NCBI GenBank assembly: GCA_031553705.1
Contig: JAVBLD010000007.1
Coordinates: 1-64,000 of the forward strand
Reading direction: 5' to 3'
Source of the DNA: JAVBLD01 sp031553705
Lineage (GTDB): Bacteria; Bacteroidota; Bacteroidia; Bacteroidales; Marinifilaceae
DNA length: 64,000 nt
The notes below the pieces were generated by a model that had not been told where the DNA came from, searched no databases, and worked only from the letters and a program-made list of their open reading frames with translations. The first letter of the stretch is position 1. Each line of letters starts with the position of its first letter. A program made the position numbers and the translations under genes. Positions 14,545 through 23,665 of the stretch are shown here, one piece after another.

Positions 14545-15558
14545 TTAGTTTTCTCCGAAAACGGTAGCCCAATCTTTTTGCATATCTACGATATGCCATT
14601 TATGTTTCCAGGCAGCTTTCAGGGAGGCTGTATCCGGTTCGGTATAGAAGAATTCGCGTATGGAGTCGGTATGGTTGACTAATAGTTGAAAGGAGAGGTA
14701 TTTGTTAAACTGGGAGTATTTCAGCATTGCAATATCCCCGCTGCTTCGTTCATTACCACAGGCGAATACCGGTCTTTTCCCGATATGTAACTGAATGCCT
14801 GCCGGTTTGGTTTCTCCGTCGTTTATACGCCACATCTCCTTGGTGCGGAATATTTCGCCCGACTGGTCTATAAAGGTATATTTCATTGCGCTGCCGATAA
14901 CCTGCTCTTTCGGAATACCATATAGGGTGGGTGCTACGACCCTGACAAAATCAATATCGCCACCGGTGCAGATAAATGTTTTAAAGCCATTATTGCGCAA
15001 GTACCGTAATAATTCTACCTGAGGTTTATAAGCAATATTTTTAATGGACAGATTGTATTTGGGATATACCATCTGTGCCATAAATTCGGCAACTTCCGCT
15101 TCAAACTCCCCTTCCAGCATATCGCTTGAGGTTACGACAATCAATTCGGCAAGTGTTTTTAATCCTCCTTTTTCAAAATAGGCGTGATCTTTTTCGACAA
15201 CTGCTTTGAAAGGCTGGACTTTGGCTAATTCGGGTTTTTCTTTCAACATCCTGGCAATGCGGTATTTTATAAATTCGCCCTGTATCAGCGGTTGCTCCGG
15301 CCATAAGGTTCCGTCATTGTCGAATACGGCAATCCGGTCTTCTACCGGTATAAAGTTAAGGGATGCCGTATCGGTGATTCTTGCTATATAGGTAGTGATG
15401 GCCTTTTTCAGTTCGCCGTTATTCCAGGAAGGAAGAGGGTCGGAGGTGCTTGTGGAATTTTGTTTCTTACTTTTTTCCTTGCTGCAGGAAGACGAGGCGG
15501 CAAGGAAGAGGGATAGTGTTAATATTAACAACGTGTAACGGATTGTTTTTGTTTTCAT
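14545..15558 (-). CDS. HAD-superfamily phosphatase lipoprotein
   Basis: 337 residues with a lipoprotein signal (LFLAASSSC, Cys25). HAD motif I is AVFDNDGTLWPEQP with the nucleophile Asp and DxDGT pattern, motif II is FICTGGDIDFVR, and the late motif with acidic residues is FACGNERSSGDIAML. It should be a periplasmic or outer-membrane-attached phosphohydrolase; substrate unknown. It is the last gene of a leftward operon, 71 bases after batD, and converges on the DGR operon. Confidence 0.8.
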   Translation of the reverse strand: MKTKTIRYTLLILTLSLFLAASSSCSKEKSKKQNSTSTSDPLPSWNNGELKKAITTYIARITDTASLNFIPVEDRIAVFDNDGTLWPEQPLIQGEFIKYRIARMLKEKPELAKVQPFKAVVEKDHAYFEKGGLKTLAELIVVTSSDMLEGEFEAEVAEFMAQMVYPKYNLSIKNIAYKPQVELLRYLRNNGFKTFICTGGDIDFVRVVAPTLYGIPKEQVIGSAMKYTFIDQSGEIFRTKEMWRINDGETKPAGIQLHIGKRPVFACGNERSSGDIAMLKYSQFNKYLSFQLLVNHTDSIREFFYTEPDTASLKAAWKHKWHIVDMQKDWATVFGEN

Positions 15559-15629
15559 ATTCAGTTATTTTAGGGGAGGTAGTGTGGTTGCAATGAGAAA
15601 ATCATCTATTTTACACTTAACCTCGTTGT

Positions 15630-17000
15630 TTATTTCTTTTTCAGGCCACTTATTTGCTCTCTGTTGATCTTTTTATTATCATCGAACTTATTATTTATCA
15701 CAATGTTACGATATTCGCCTGCGAATTGTTTTATTTTTTCCGTATTGATAGGTTTTTTTCCGTCAAAAAACATGGATAACTGGTCGTTTATCTCATTTGG
15801 CCGGCCTTTTTTTTCAAAGGATGCCCGGATGGATGCGGAGGGTTTGTTCCGGAAATTGTCCCACCAGCAATAAAGTTTTTGTATAAAAACTTTTGCAGAG
15901 TCGCGTGAGCGCATAAATTTTCTGAAATAATAGGACTCACTGGCCAAATAGGCTTGCCTGTGTTTTTTCCATACGCGAATAATTTTTCTTCCGCCCGGTA
16001 TCAGAAGATACAACAGGCAGATAATGACCAGGCAAACTCCGGCAAAGGAGTACCATCGCATTCCAAGGATAAGCAGGGGACCTTTTTCTTGTGCGGGCGC
16101 TACGCTGCTTTTTGCAGTAGCTGCGAGGCTGTCTTTGAGCGTTGTCAGGATACCCAGGTCCGGATTTTCGGCTACCTGTATCTGTTCTTCGGCGATGGAA
16201 CGGCTGTAAGTTTTCATGTCGTAGGGATTCCAATAGGTAATTTTAATGGCCGGAATGGTGAAATTTCCCGCTTTTTCCAGCAGGTATATCATCGACTGGG
16301 TGCTGCGCCCGCTGGCATCACCACCGTTTCTTGTGTCGGTCAAAGAGGCCGTTTGGGGATACATACTCGCCCATTTCACTTTTTCCTGTCCGAATATCTC
16401 CGGGATAAACTGGGGAAGCGTTCCCTGGGCATCGACCGTGATTGTACGTTTCAGTACATCGCCTACTTTGAGTTCTTTCAGGGCGGGGGTCCATGACTCG
16501 TGTACCGTTACATTTCCGGCAACAAACCATGCCCCTTCTTTTTTCAAATTGTCCGGTACGTCACGTACGGTAAATCGTTGTTCCTTTGTGTGCAATGTGA
16601 TCTTTTGAGGGGTAGCGCTTCCTTCGGGCGGACTTTGTGCCGTTATTTCCAGGGAAGGGACAGTAAATTCGCCTGCGGCATACGGAAAGACAAGATAATA
16701 AGATTGCACTCCCGGGTACTGTTTTCCCCCAGTATTGAACATTCCCGGCTGTGTTTTGCCGGAAGGTACGATAAATGCGTTCGGAATCTGCAGATTGTCG
16801 AAGACCAGCGGAGCTGTAAACCATGTTGTAGTATATACCGTGATGGTTACCCGGAACGGCTGTTGTATATAAACCGATTTTCTGTTCAGTTCGATATTGA
16901 CAAATACGTTTGCGTCAGCCGGATTGCTGAGAGCTAACAGGAGGAGCGGGATGATGCTTTTGCCGGTCAGAAACCTATTTAATAGTCTGGGGTAACACAT
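15630..17000 (-). CDS. BatD-like oxygen-tolerance protein
   Basis: A signal peptide (LLNRFLTGKSIIPLLLLALS) precedes a long beta-rich periplasmic region with BatD character (VFVNIELNRKSVYIQQPFRV near the start, VGDVLKRTITVDAQGT later). A single membrane helix near WYSFAGVCLVIICLLYLLIP and a basic cytoplasmic tail follow. The frame opens upstream at 17123, inside the VWA-TPR gene, so the ATG at 17000, directly before the signal peptide, is preferred. It belongs to the MoxR-VWA operon, thought to form a membrane-bound chaperone-like complex. Confidence 0.75.
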   Translation of the reverse strand: MCYPRLLNRFLTGKSIIPLLLLALSNPADANVFVNIELNRKSVYIQQPFRVTITVYTTTWFTAPLVFDNLQIPNAFIVPSGKTQPGMFNTGGKQYPGVQSYYLVFPYAAGEFTVPSLEITAQSPPEGSATPQKITLHTKEQRFTVRDVPDNLKKEGAWFVAGNVTVHESWTPALKELKVGDVLKRTITVDAQGTLPQFIPEIFGQEKVKWASMYPQTASLTDTRNGGDASGRSTQSMIYLLEKAGNFTIPAIKITYWNPYDMKTYSRSIAEEQIQVAENPDLGILTTLKDSLAATAKSSVAPAQEKGPLLILGMRWYSFAGVCLVIICLLYLLIPGGRKIIRVWKKHRQAYLASESYYFRKFMRSRDSAKVFIQKLYCWWDNFRNKPSASIRASFEKKGRPNEINDQLSMFFDGKKPINTEKIKQFAGEYRNIVINNKFDDNKKINREQISGLKKK

Positions 17001-17031
17001 CGTATTCGGTTTTAAGTTTATTATTTTTTTG

Positions 17032-18795
17032 TCACCATGTCTCTTTACCTTGATTGACATGCGGATAGTAACGCTGTTTCTGTATTTCAAACCGGCGGTG
17101 CAAAAACTCTCCCGGATCGGCATTTGTTTTTTGCATCAGTATTTTGGTTTCCATCGGTATCTGCGGATCTATTTTAAAATCCTTCGGTGGAAATTTTTGT
17201 TCTTTTGCCCGGCGAATATCGCTTTCTACTTCCTCAGACAGTCGGTCGCCATGAGTCGGGAGTTTTTTTACTTCGGTGTCGTCCGATAGTTTTTCGTCCT
17301 CATTGGAAGGTTTCCGCTCTTTTAGTTTTTCTTTCTGGTTATGGGCCAATATACTATCTATCGGATTCCCGGAGGGAAGAAAACGCATGACGTTTTTAGC
17401 CTGATCCTTTATCCGTGCAACGGCATCTATGTTTTTTTCCGCCTCATTTTTTAATGATGCATCCATCGAAGCCACTTGCCGGAAAGCCTGTATCGCGTCG
17501 TCATAGTATCCCGATTTGGCAAGGGCAAGACCGTAGTTATACTTTCCTGCGGCGGTGGAGTCGGCGGCAAAGAGGGTAGCCGCGGATTGGTAATCCCCGG
17601 CTTTGAAGTAGGCTGCAGCCTTGTGCATGTTGTCCTGAAACGACTCGATGGCTTTTTCGTAGTTCCCTTTTTTATACCACCACTCCCCCTGGTAGTCCTT
17701 GGTATACCACCAGTCAGGATGTTTTCCGTCTACGCTACAGGAGAAAAATGTTGCCGTTACCAGCGGCATCCAGCACCATTGTATAACCCAGCCTTTCCGG
17801 AACCAGAACAAGGCAATCAGTACGGCAGGAATCAGCAATAGCCAGCCCATATCATCCCACTCTTTCGTATCTTCTTTTTTGTCTTTCTCAAATATCAGGT
17901 TTTCGCTGATTCGTCCGGCGATGCTCTCGACATCCGATTTATCGAGCGTAATAGTGGTGATTCGGATTTTTTCGTTTTGTTGCAGGTTATTTATCGCTGC
18001 CGGGGACGGTTTGGAGATCACTCCGTTTACGCCCGGTACCGGGGCGCCATTGGGCGTTGAGAACAGCAGAATTTCAAGCCGGTGTATTGAATTATTTATA
18101 AAATTACTCAGCAGGGCAGCCTGGTGATCATCAATGACGTCGGTGATCACCAATATGGTACTCGGAGCTTCTATCCGGTTCATCATCGTGTCGATCATTT
18201 CGACAGCCAACCCGACATCTGTTCCTTGTACCGGCATTTCCCAATTGTATAGGCTGGCGACATGGTATTTTATCAGTTTGTAGTCGTTTGTAAACGGAAG
18301 TACGGGATGGGGTGTCCCGGCAAATACCAGCAGGCCTGCACGTACACGGGGATTGGCCTCCAGGAAGTCGGTAATTTTCAGCTTTGCACGCTCCAGGCGT
18401 GAGGGTTGTATATCGGTGCATAGCATCGATTTGGATAGATCGAGCGCAATCATCACTACTGCCGGAATTTTTTCTCCCGGAACATCTCTTTTTTTCCAGG
18501 TCGGTCCGGCCAGCGCGAGAATCATCAGACTCGATCCGACGGTCATCAGGATCAGAGGCAGCAGGATCGCTCGCGGATTGCCTTTACTGAACATAAACGG
18601 ACGCAAAGCCGGAGTGATGACGTTTTTCCATTTTTTCTTTTCGCGATTGCTCAGGAGCAACATAATCACGATAACGGTCAAAGGAATGAACAGCCATAAC
18701 GCCCATGTCCGCAGGAAATGAAACATGTACCAGTCGATCGTTGCGATAGAATGCAACATCTCTTTTATCGTATCTGTAATCCCTGTCAATGACAT
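17032..18795 (-). CDS. VWA-TPR fusion membrane protein (BatB/BatC-like)
   Basis: 587 residues. Membrane helices near residues 30-48 and 75-95 precede a von Willebrand A domain with the MIDAS start DLSKSM and GTDVG. A second pair of helices near residue 330 precedes tandem TPR units (GEWWYKKGNYEKAIESFQDN, AAYFKAGDYQSAATLF, YNYGLALAKSGYYDDAIQAF). The C-terminal 120 residues are charged and probably unstructured. BatB and BatC are often separate genes in Bacteroides; here they are joined. An internal Met at residue 24 (MFHFLRTWALWLF) matches the usual family start, so the N-terminus is uncertain. Confidence 0.8.
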   Translation of the reverse strand: MSLTGITDTIKEMLHSIATIDWYMFHFLRTWALWLFIPLTVIVIMLLLSNREKKKWKNVITPALRPFMFSKGNPRAILLPLILMTVGSSLMILALAGPTWKKRDVPGEKIPAVVMIALDLSKSMLCTDIQPSRLERAKLKITDFLEANPRVRAGLLVFAGTPHPVLPFTNDYKLIKYHVASLYNWEMPVQGTDVGLAVEMIDTMMNRIEAPSTILVITDVIDDHQAALLSNFINNSIHRLEILLFSTPNGAPVPGVNGVISKPSPAAINNLQQNEKIRITTITLDKSDVESIAGRISENLIFEKDKKEDTKEWDDMGWLLLIPAVLIALFWFRKGWVIQWCWMPLVTATFFSCSVDGKHPDWWYTKDYQGEWWYKKGNYEKAIESFQDNMHKAAAYFKAGDYQSAATLFAADSTAAGKYNYGLALAKSGYYDDAIQAFRQVASMDASLKNEAEKNIDAVARIKDQAKNVMRFLPSGNPIDSILAHNQKEKLKERKPSNEDEKLSDDTEVKKLPTHGDRLSEEVESDIRRAKEQKFPPKDFKIDPQIPMETKILMQKTNADPGEFLHRRFEIQKQRYYPHVNQGKETW

Positions 18796-18813
18796 AGTTC
18801 TTAATTCATATTA

Positions 18814-19803
18814 TTACCGTTGAGGTAGTGATGATCCAATAAGTTTGAACAGGCCTTCCGCCAGGTAGAACAGTAAAACCAATGCGATCGTGGCCCCCAG
18901 TGGGTACATATAAAGCAGGATAACCGGCTTGTAGCTCTCTTCCTCATACACTACCGGTTGCAGGGTATTGAGTTCTGCATATACCTGTTGCATCTCTTGC
19001 TGGCTGTCGGCGCGAAAATACTTCCCTCCGGTGGTCCTGGCAATTTGGGTCAATAATTTTTCGTCGATGGCATACCCTCCGGTTGTGGCATTTCCGATGC
19101 CGAGGGTATATATCCTGATGCTGTCGTGTTTGGCAGCGGCGGCAGCATCGAGCGGCAGGATATCGGTGCCCCCGTCCACTCCGTCGGTCATCAGGAGCAT
19201 TACCCGTTGTTTGATGGTATCTTCCCGGAATATTTTAATCCCGAACGCGATCGCTTCGCCGATACTGGTCATCTGTCCGGCCATTCCAACCTCTGTCTGA
19301 TCAAGCAGCCAGGTGATGGCCTCCAGATCGGTCGTGAGCGGAGCCTGTAAATAGGCATGAGTGGCAAACATCTCAAGCCCGATCTGATCGCTTTTCCGCT
19401 CTTTGACAAAATCTTTCATCAGGTATTTTACTGCGTTCCACCGGCTCGTCCGTTCTCCGTTTATCATCCAGTCGGTTTGCGCCATGCTGAAAGAGATGTC
19501 TGCCGCAATCAGGAAGCTGCGCACGGTGCGGGTTTTCTTTCCCGGTTGCCCGACCAATTGAGGAGAGGATAGTGCTGCCAGCAGGCCGATCCAGCATAGG
19601 CCCGATACAATCCAGGCGAAGAGGTTTTTGTGTGAGATCCACGCACTGCGCTTCGGATGTTGATTGGATACATGGGCTGCCCGTCGAAAAAACGGAGCGA
19701 GCAGTGCCGACCGTCTTTTATGTAAAGCGGGTAAAAGCCAATAGATCAGGATAGGTAAAGGTAAAAGCAGTAGTACCCACTTGTGCGCGATCTCAAAATG
19801 CAT
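18814..19803 (-). CDS. VWA-domain membrane protein (BatA-like)
   Basis: An N-terminal hydrophobic helix (WVLLLLPLPILIYWLLPA) and a second one near residue 65 lead into a VWA domain with the MIDAS motif ADISFSM and GQMTSIGEAI; a C-terminal helix (PLGATIALVLLFYLAEGLF) anchors it. The frame extends to 19827 inside the previous gene, but the ATG at 19803 follows that gene's stop and gives the family-typical start. The cation-binding VWA face is expected to bind partners in the MoxR system. Confidence 0.8.
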   Translation of the reverse strand: MHFEIAHKWVLLLLPLPILIYWLLPALHKRRSALLAPFFRRAAHVSNQHPKRSAWISHKNLFAWIVSGLCWIGLLAALSSPQLVGQPGKKTRTVRSFLIAADISFSMAQTDWMINGERTSRWNAVKYLMKDFVKERKSDQIGLEMFATHAYLQAPLTTDLEAITWLLDQTEVGMAGQMTSIGEAIAFGIKIFREDTIKQRVMLLMTDGVDGGTDILPLDAAAAAKHDSIRIYTLGIGNATTGGYAIDEKLLTQIARTTGGKYFRADSQQEMQQVYAELNTLQPVVYEEESYKPVILLYMYPLGATIALVLLFYLAEGLFKLIGSSLPQR

Positions 19804-19804
19804 A

Positions 19805-20299
19805 TTATGGGTTATCTCGGAGAACATACTTGTGATTTTTTATCCAACTTTTGATTTTCGAGACAAATAGAGTCGTTGATTTTTCATTCAGTAAGAGTTC
19901 CGGGTCATAAAGTGCGGCAAGTGTATGTTCGTCCTGTTTATCGAATAGCTCCGGTTTACAGGTGCGGTTCAAAAAGTCGATCCATTCGTTGTCTCTTAAA
20001 TCCGCAACCTTCTCCCGCCCGTAACGTTGCATCGAAATCTGTTTGGCAAGCATATTGGCCGCATAAACCAGTTCCGGATAGGCTTTTGAATCCGATAGCC
20101 GTTTCTCTTCGGCTTTCAGCCATTGCAATGCTTTGTGGCGATAACGGTTTTTACGGTGATAATGAATAAGAAGCAGGGCTATAAAGAGTAAGAATATAAA
20201 AAATATTCCGCTGACGATATACCAACCCCATGTGTCGATTGTAAACGGGATAGAAGCGGGTTCAATCAGGGGGCTTAAAGCCGGAATGGTGTCGTTCAT
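19805..20299 (-). CDS. DUF4381 membrane protein
   Basis: 164 residues. The N-terminal ALSPLIEPASIPFTIDTWGW motif and the following single membrane helix (IVSGIFFIFLLFIALLLIHY) are diagnostic of DUF4381, found between DUF58 and VWA genes in MoxR operons. The rest is a basic, helical cytoplasmic domain. Function is unknown; position predicts a structural part of the MoxR-VWA complex. It is adjacent to the BatA-like gene without a gap. Confidence 0.8.
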   Translation of the reverse strand: MNDTIPALSPLIEPASIPFTIDTWGWYIVSGIFFIFLLFIALLLIHYHRKNRYRHKALQWLKAEEKRLSDSKAYPELVYAANMLAKQISMQRYGREKVADLRDNEWIDFLNRTCKPELFDKQDEHTLAALYDPELLLNEKSTTLFVSKIKSWIKNHKYVLRDNP

Positions 20300-20356
20300 A
20301 TTCTTAAGTTTTTATATTTTCTGTCATCGAATACCGGTAAACGGAACATTGGATAT

Positions 20357-21310
20357 TTATGTCCGGCGTTCGACGTTTACCTGTAAGTTTTTTCCTAGTT
20401 TTTGCATGACCTGTTCTTCTACCGGTTGGACGGTATTCATTACGGAAACAGGTATTCGATAGTGCCTTAGCTCTTCTGTTAATGCCGTCATATCTTGTTT
20501 ATAATCCTCGGCATATTTTTTACCCCAGCCCTCTTTTTGGTTATTCCAGGTGATTTGCCTGTTTCCGTCGGTCAATACGATTTTTCCGTCAGGAAGCCTG
20601 CTATCCATAGAATCTTCGATATGGACGAAAATAACGTCGTTATGAAAAGCCATATTGCGTAGATAATGCTTGCTATCATCATTCAGCAGGGTGATGTCGC
20701 TGATAATGGTCACGACATAATCGTGGGTAATCGAGGAGCGTACGCGTTGCAGCATCTCATTCAGCAGGTCGGGATCCGGTTTCAGTATCCTGCGCAGCGG
20801 CAGTGCTTTGTTCCGTTCCACCAGTAATTGCAGGAAATGCTGTACCAGCGATTTGCTTCGTTTAGGCGAAATATAGTCGTGCCCCTCTTCGTTAAAAATC
20901 AATCCGCCGAAGCGGTCGCCCCGCTTGATGGTGTGAAAAGCAGCGAGCGCCGCAACGTGTGCGGCAGTCACCGATTTTACATAACGTTCCGAACCGAAGA
21001 ACATGTTTGTACTTTGATCCAGTAAAGTAAAGGTAGGACGTTCTTTTTCTTCGTTAAAGACTTTGGAATGAGTGGTATTGGTGCGTGCTGTGACCCTCCA
21101 GTCTATATTACGTACATCGTCTCCCGGAACATATTGGCGCACCTCCTCAAAATCGAGTCCCCGTCCGCGCATCCTCGCCGCATGGCGGCCTGCCAGAATC
21201 GAATATTTCGGATGATCGGGCAGGATGTGTTTTGTTTGTACCAGATACTCAAAACGCATCAGGTCGTCGAGCGAAGTTACAATCTCCGGAGGATAATTGG
21301 TATTTTTCAT
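20357..21310 (-). CDS. DUF58 protein
   Basis: The family signature GRGLDFEEVRQYVPGDDVRNIDWRVTART is clear in its core, followed by a degenerate VWA-like region (FTLLDQSTNMFFG). It has no membrane helix, so it is cytosolic. The frame opens at 21334, but the ATG at 21310 (MKNTNYPPEIVTSLDDLM) fits the family start better. DUF58 proteins always travel with MoxR ATPases and are presumed partners of the complex. Confidence 0.85.
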   Translation of the reverse strand: MKNTNYPPEIVTSLDDLMRFEYLVQTKHILPDHPKYSILAGRHAARMRGRGLDFEEVRQYVPGDDVRNIDWRVTARTNTTHSKVFNEEKERPTFTLLDQSTNMFFGSERYVKSVTAAHVAALAAFHTIKRGDRFGGLIFNEEGHDYISPKRSKSLVQHFLQLLVERNKALPLRRILKPDPDLLNEMLQRVRSSITHDYVVTIISDITLLNDDSKHYLRNMAFHNDVIFVHIEDSMDSRLPDGKIVLTDGNRQITWNNQKEGWGKKYAEDYKQDMTALTEELRHYRIPVSVMNTVQPVEEQVMQKLGKNLQVNVERRT

Positions 21311-21354
21311 AGGAGCAGCCAAATAGTAAAACAATAGATAATCTATATCTTGTT

Positions 21355-22314
21355 TTATGTAACGGAGACATTTTTCAGTATCGTATCGATTACTGCGTTT
21401 GCATTCACATTGTCGGCGTTTGCTTCATAGCTTAATATCAACCGGTGGCGCAGTACGTCGTGTACAATGAAACGGGTGTCGTCGGGTGTAACGTTTTTAC
21501 GGCCGTCCAACCAAGCCACGACGCGCGAACATTTGTCCAGGGCGATAGTTCCCCGGGGGCTTGCGCCATAATTGATCCAGCGTGCCAGGTCTTTATTGAA
21601 TTTGTCGGGATAGCGTGTTGCCGAAACCAGGTCTACCATATATTTCTCGGCTGCGTTGCTGACTTCGATGTGACTGATCTCTTCCCGCGCATCGAAAATT
21701 GCTTTTTGCGGTATTGGGGTGATTTTGGTTGTTTGTCCTTTATTTTCGTTACGTACCAACTCTACAATTTTTGCCTCTTCGTCAACGTTCGGGTAACCGA
21801 TTTCAACTTTCATGATAAAACGGTCGAGTTGGGCTTCGGGCAGGGGATAGGTACCTTCCTGCTCTATCGGATTCTGGGTGGCCAGTACCATAAATAAAGG
21901 GTCCATTTTGTACGTTTTTCCCGCAACCGATACCTGCCGTTCTTCCATTGCTTCAAGAAGGGCGGATTGGACTTTGGCAGGTGCGCGGTTGATTTCGTCG
22001 GCCAGGACCAGATTACTGAATACCGGTCCCGGCTGGAATTTGAATTTTTCTTCCGATTGCGGTTGATATACCTCCGTACCGGTGATATCGGACGGCAGCA
22101 GGTCCGGAGTGAACTGGATACGGCTCAGTTTGCAATCCAGGTTGTTGGCAAGGCTTTTCACCGCACGGGTCTTGGCCAGTCCGGGCAAGCCTTCGAGCAA
22201 AAGGTTGCCGTTGGTGAGCAGTCCGATGATGATCTTGGATATCACATCTTCCTGTCCGATAATGCTTTCACTTATCTGTTTCTTCAGGATAAGAATTTGT
22301 TCAAGGTTTGCCAT
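21355..22314 (-). CDS. MoxR-family AAA+ ATPase
   Basis: 319 residues, cytosolic. Walker A is GLPGLAKT, Walker B VLADEINRAPAKVQSALLEA, sensor and arginine-finger regions FMVLATQNPIEQEGTYPLPE and ALDRF-like EAQLDRFIMKV, and the C-terminal lid ends normally. MoxR ATPases act as chaperones that remodel or load cofactors onto VWA-containing complexes. Here it is the motor of the downstream DUF58, DUF4381, VWA and BatD set. Confidence 0.93.
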   Translation of the reverse strand: MANLEQILILKKQISESIIGQEDVISKIIIGLLTNGNLLLEGLPGLAKTRAVKSLANNLDCKLSRIQFTPDLLPSDITGTEVYQPQSEEKFKFQPGPVFSNLVLADEINRAPAKVQSALLEAMEERQVSVAGKTYKMDPLFMVLATQNPIEQEGTYPLPEAQLDRFIMKVEIGYPNVDEEAKIVELVRNENKGQTTKITPIPQKAIFDAREEISHIEVSNAAEKYMVDLVSATRYPDKFNKDLARWINYGASPRGTIALDKCSRVVAWLDGRKNVTPDDTRFIVHDVLRHRLILSYEANADNVNANAVIDTILKNVSVT

Positions 22315-22382
22315 GGGTCCGAATTTAATTCATTTGCTTTGCCCGCGATGAAACGGACTTTTATCAGAGGGTAAGACACCTG

Positions 22383-23342
22383 CTATTTCTTTTTCTCTAA
22401 TGGGGTAATCAGTTGTGAGACAGTGATGAAAAAGGTGTTCCCCTGCGAACGGCTTTTTGCTCCAAGTTCGCCCAGCCATCTGATTCCCAGTGATGTATTT
22501 GTTTTTGGGTATAAAAAATTACCTTCCACTCCAAGTCCGTAGATATGATCTTTAGTCGGGTTGAACGGGATCGGTGCATCCGGAAATTTATCGTCGGTCA
22601 TTTTGAACTGCATATAATATATCGCTCCGGTATTGATAACCATCGGTATGGAACTTCCTTTTATGTCAACGAGGAATCTCTTGTTTAACCCACCTTCCAT
22701 CGTAAAGATATCGCCGGTCTTCATATCCGAATTTTTCTTTTTACTATGTAATTCGTAAAAGAGAATCGTCGAGAGGCTAAATGATTTTTGTTTGTTAAAA
22801 TAGTAAGTGCTGCCGGCGGAGAACTCATGTCCCCACATCCCCAGTCCGCTGTTATCAGTTGCTCCGGTTTCATATCTTCCCGTAGGAATATACATGGCGT
22901 ATCCTGCAATAAAGTCGGCTTTTTTCCCTTTCCAGCTTAAATTTACCGGTTGAACGTACATATCGCCGAAAGCGAGATTAGAAGTGGATTTTAAAGAATC
23001 GATCTCAACCCGTCCTTTGACGAACCCTATTAAAATGCGGGCCCCCCAATTGGCATTTAATACTTTGACGTTGGTGACAATATTTCCCCCCAGACCGGTG
23101 ATAAACGCATGGACATTAGGAGCGGTGTTTATCTTGTCGCCACTGCTGTCCTTGAAGTCCGAAGCGTTGTAAATGTAGAACGGGACTGCCAGAACGATAG
23201 AAGGAGGCGCTTGCGTACCGGCATTGAGTCCGAAATCGCCCAGAATATGATCTCCTCTTAATTGTGCGAAACCGTTTGCTGCGGTGAATAACAAAAAAAG
23301 CCCGAACAGGCAGATACGTGATAGAGATGTGTGATTTTTCAT
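22383..23342 (-). CDS. SphA/phenol_MetA_deg-like outer-membrane barrel
   Basis: A signal peptide (LFGLFLLFTAANGFAQ) precedes LRGDHILGDFGLNAGTQAPP and a chain of amphipathic strands (AGYAMYIPTGRYETGATDNSG) ending in an aromatic/hydrophobic strand. This resembles the family annotated as MetA-pathway of phenol degradation, predicted outer-membrane channels. The substrate is not shown. It is the first gene of the MoxR operon as defined by the terminator behind the sulfatase; 68 bases separate it from moxR. Confidence 0.65.
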   Translation of the reverse strand: MKNHTSLSRICLFGLFLLFTAANGFAQLRGDHILGDFGLNAGTQAPPSIVLAVPFYIYNASDFKDSSGDKINTAPNVHAFITGLGGNIVTNVKVLNANWGARILIGFVKGRVEIDSLKSTSNLAFGDMYVQPVNLSWKGKKADFIAGYAMYIPTGRYETGATDNSGLGMWGHEFSAGSTYYFNKQKSFSLSTILFYELHSKKKNSDMKTGDIFTMEGGLNKRFLVDIKGSSIPMVINTGAIYYMQFKMTDDKFPDAPIPFNPTKDHIYGLGVEGNFLYPKTNTSLGIRWLGELGAKSRSQGNTFFITVSQLITPLEKKK

Positions 23343-23599
23343 GTGTAAATACTTGTAGGTTAAATGTTAACGGGTCGAAAGAAACGATACTCCTATCATT
23401 CTCTACTCCAACCCCGTTTTTAGTTTATGGCTCTAATTCTTATATTACGTTTTCGGTGACATTTTGTTTTAGTTTGATTCTTTATGCGTTTTTTGAAGTT
23501 ATTTTTTATGATGTTAAGCCGGGTATTTTCCGATACAATTCTAATGTAGCATGTTACCGAAGTGTTTTGGAGAGTAACTGGAAAGAGTTGTTTAGCGGC
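23343..23599. other. Intergenic region upstream of the MoxR operon
   Basis: Together with the adjoining terminator this gap is 323 bases long, AT-rich and without a convincing gene; a plus-strand frame here has low complexity and no start context. It should hold the promoter for the leftward SphA-MoxR operon, but I see no exact TAnnTTTG box on that strand. Confidence 0.5.
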
Positions 23600-23645
23600 A
23601 ATAAAAAGCCCGCTTCGGCCGGTATGTAGTGCAGAAGCGGGACTG
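23600..23645 (-). terminator. Terminator of the arylsulfatase gene
   Basis: CCCGCTTC (23609-23616) pairs with GAAGCGGG (23634-23641). Read leftward the hairpin is followed by CTTTTTATT. It separates the sulfatase from the SphA-MoxR operon, so the two are probably transcribed separately. Confidence 0.8.
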
Positions 23646-23665
23646 TTTTATTTATTTCGGATTGG

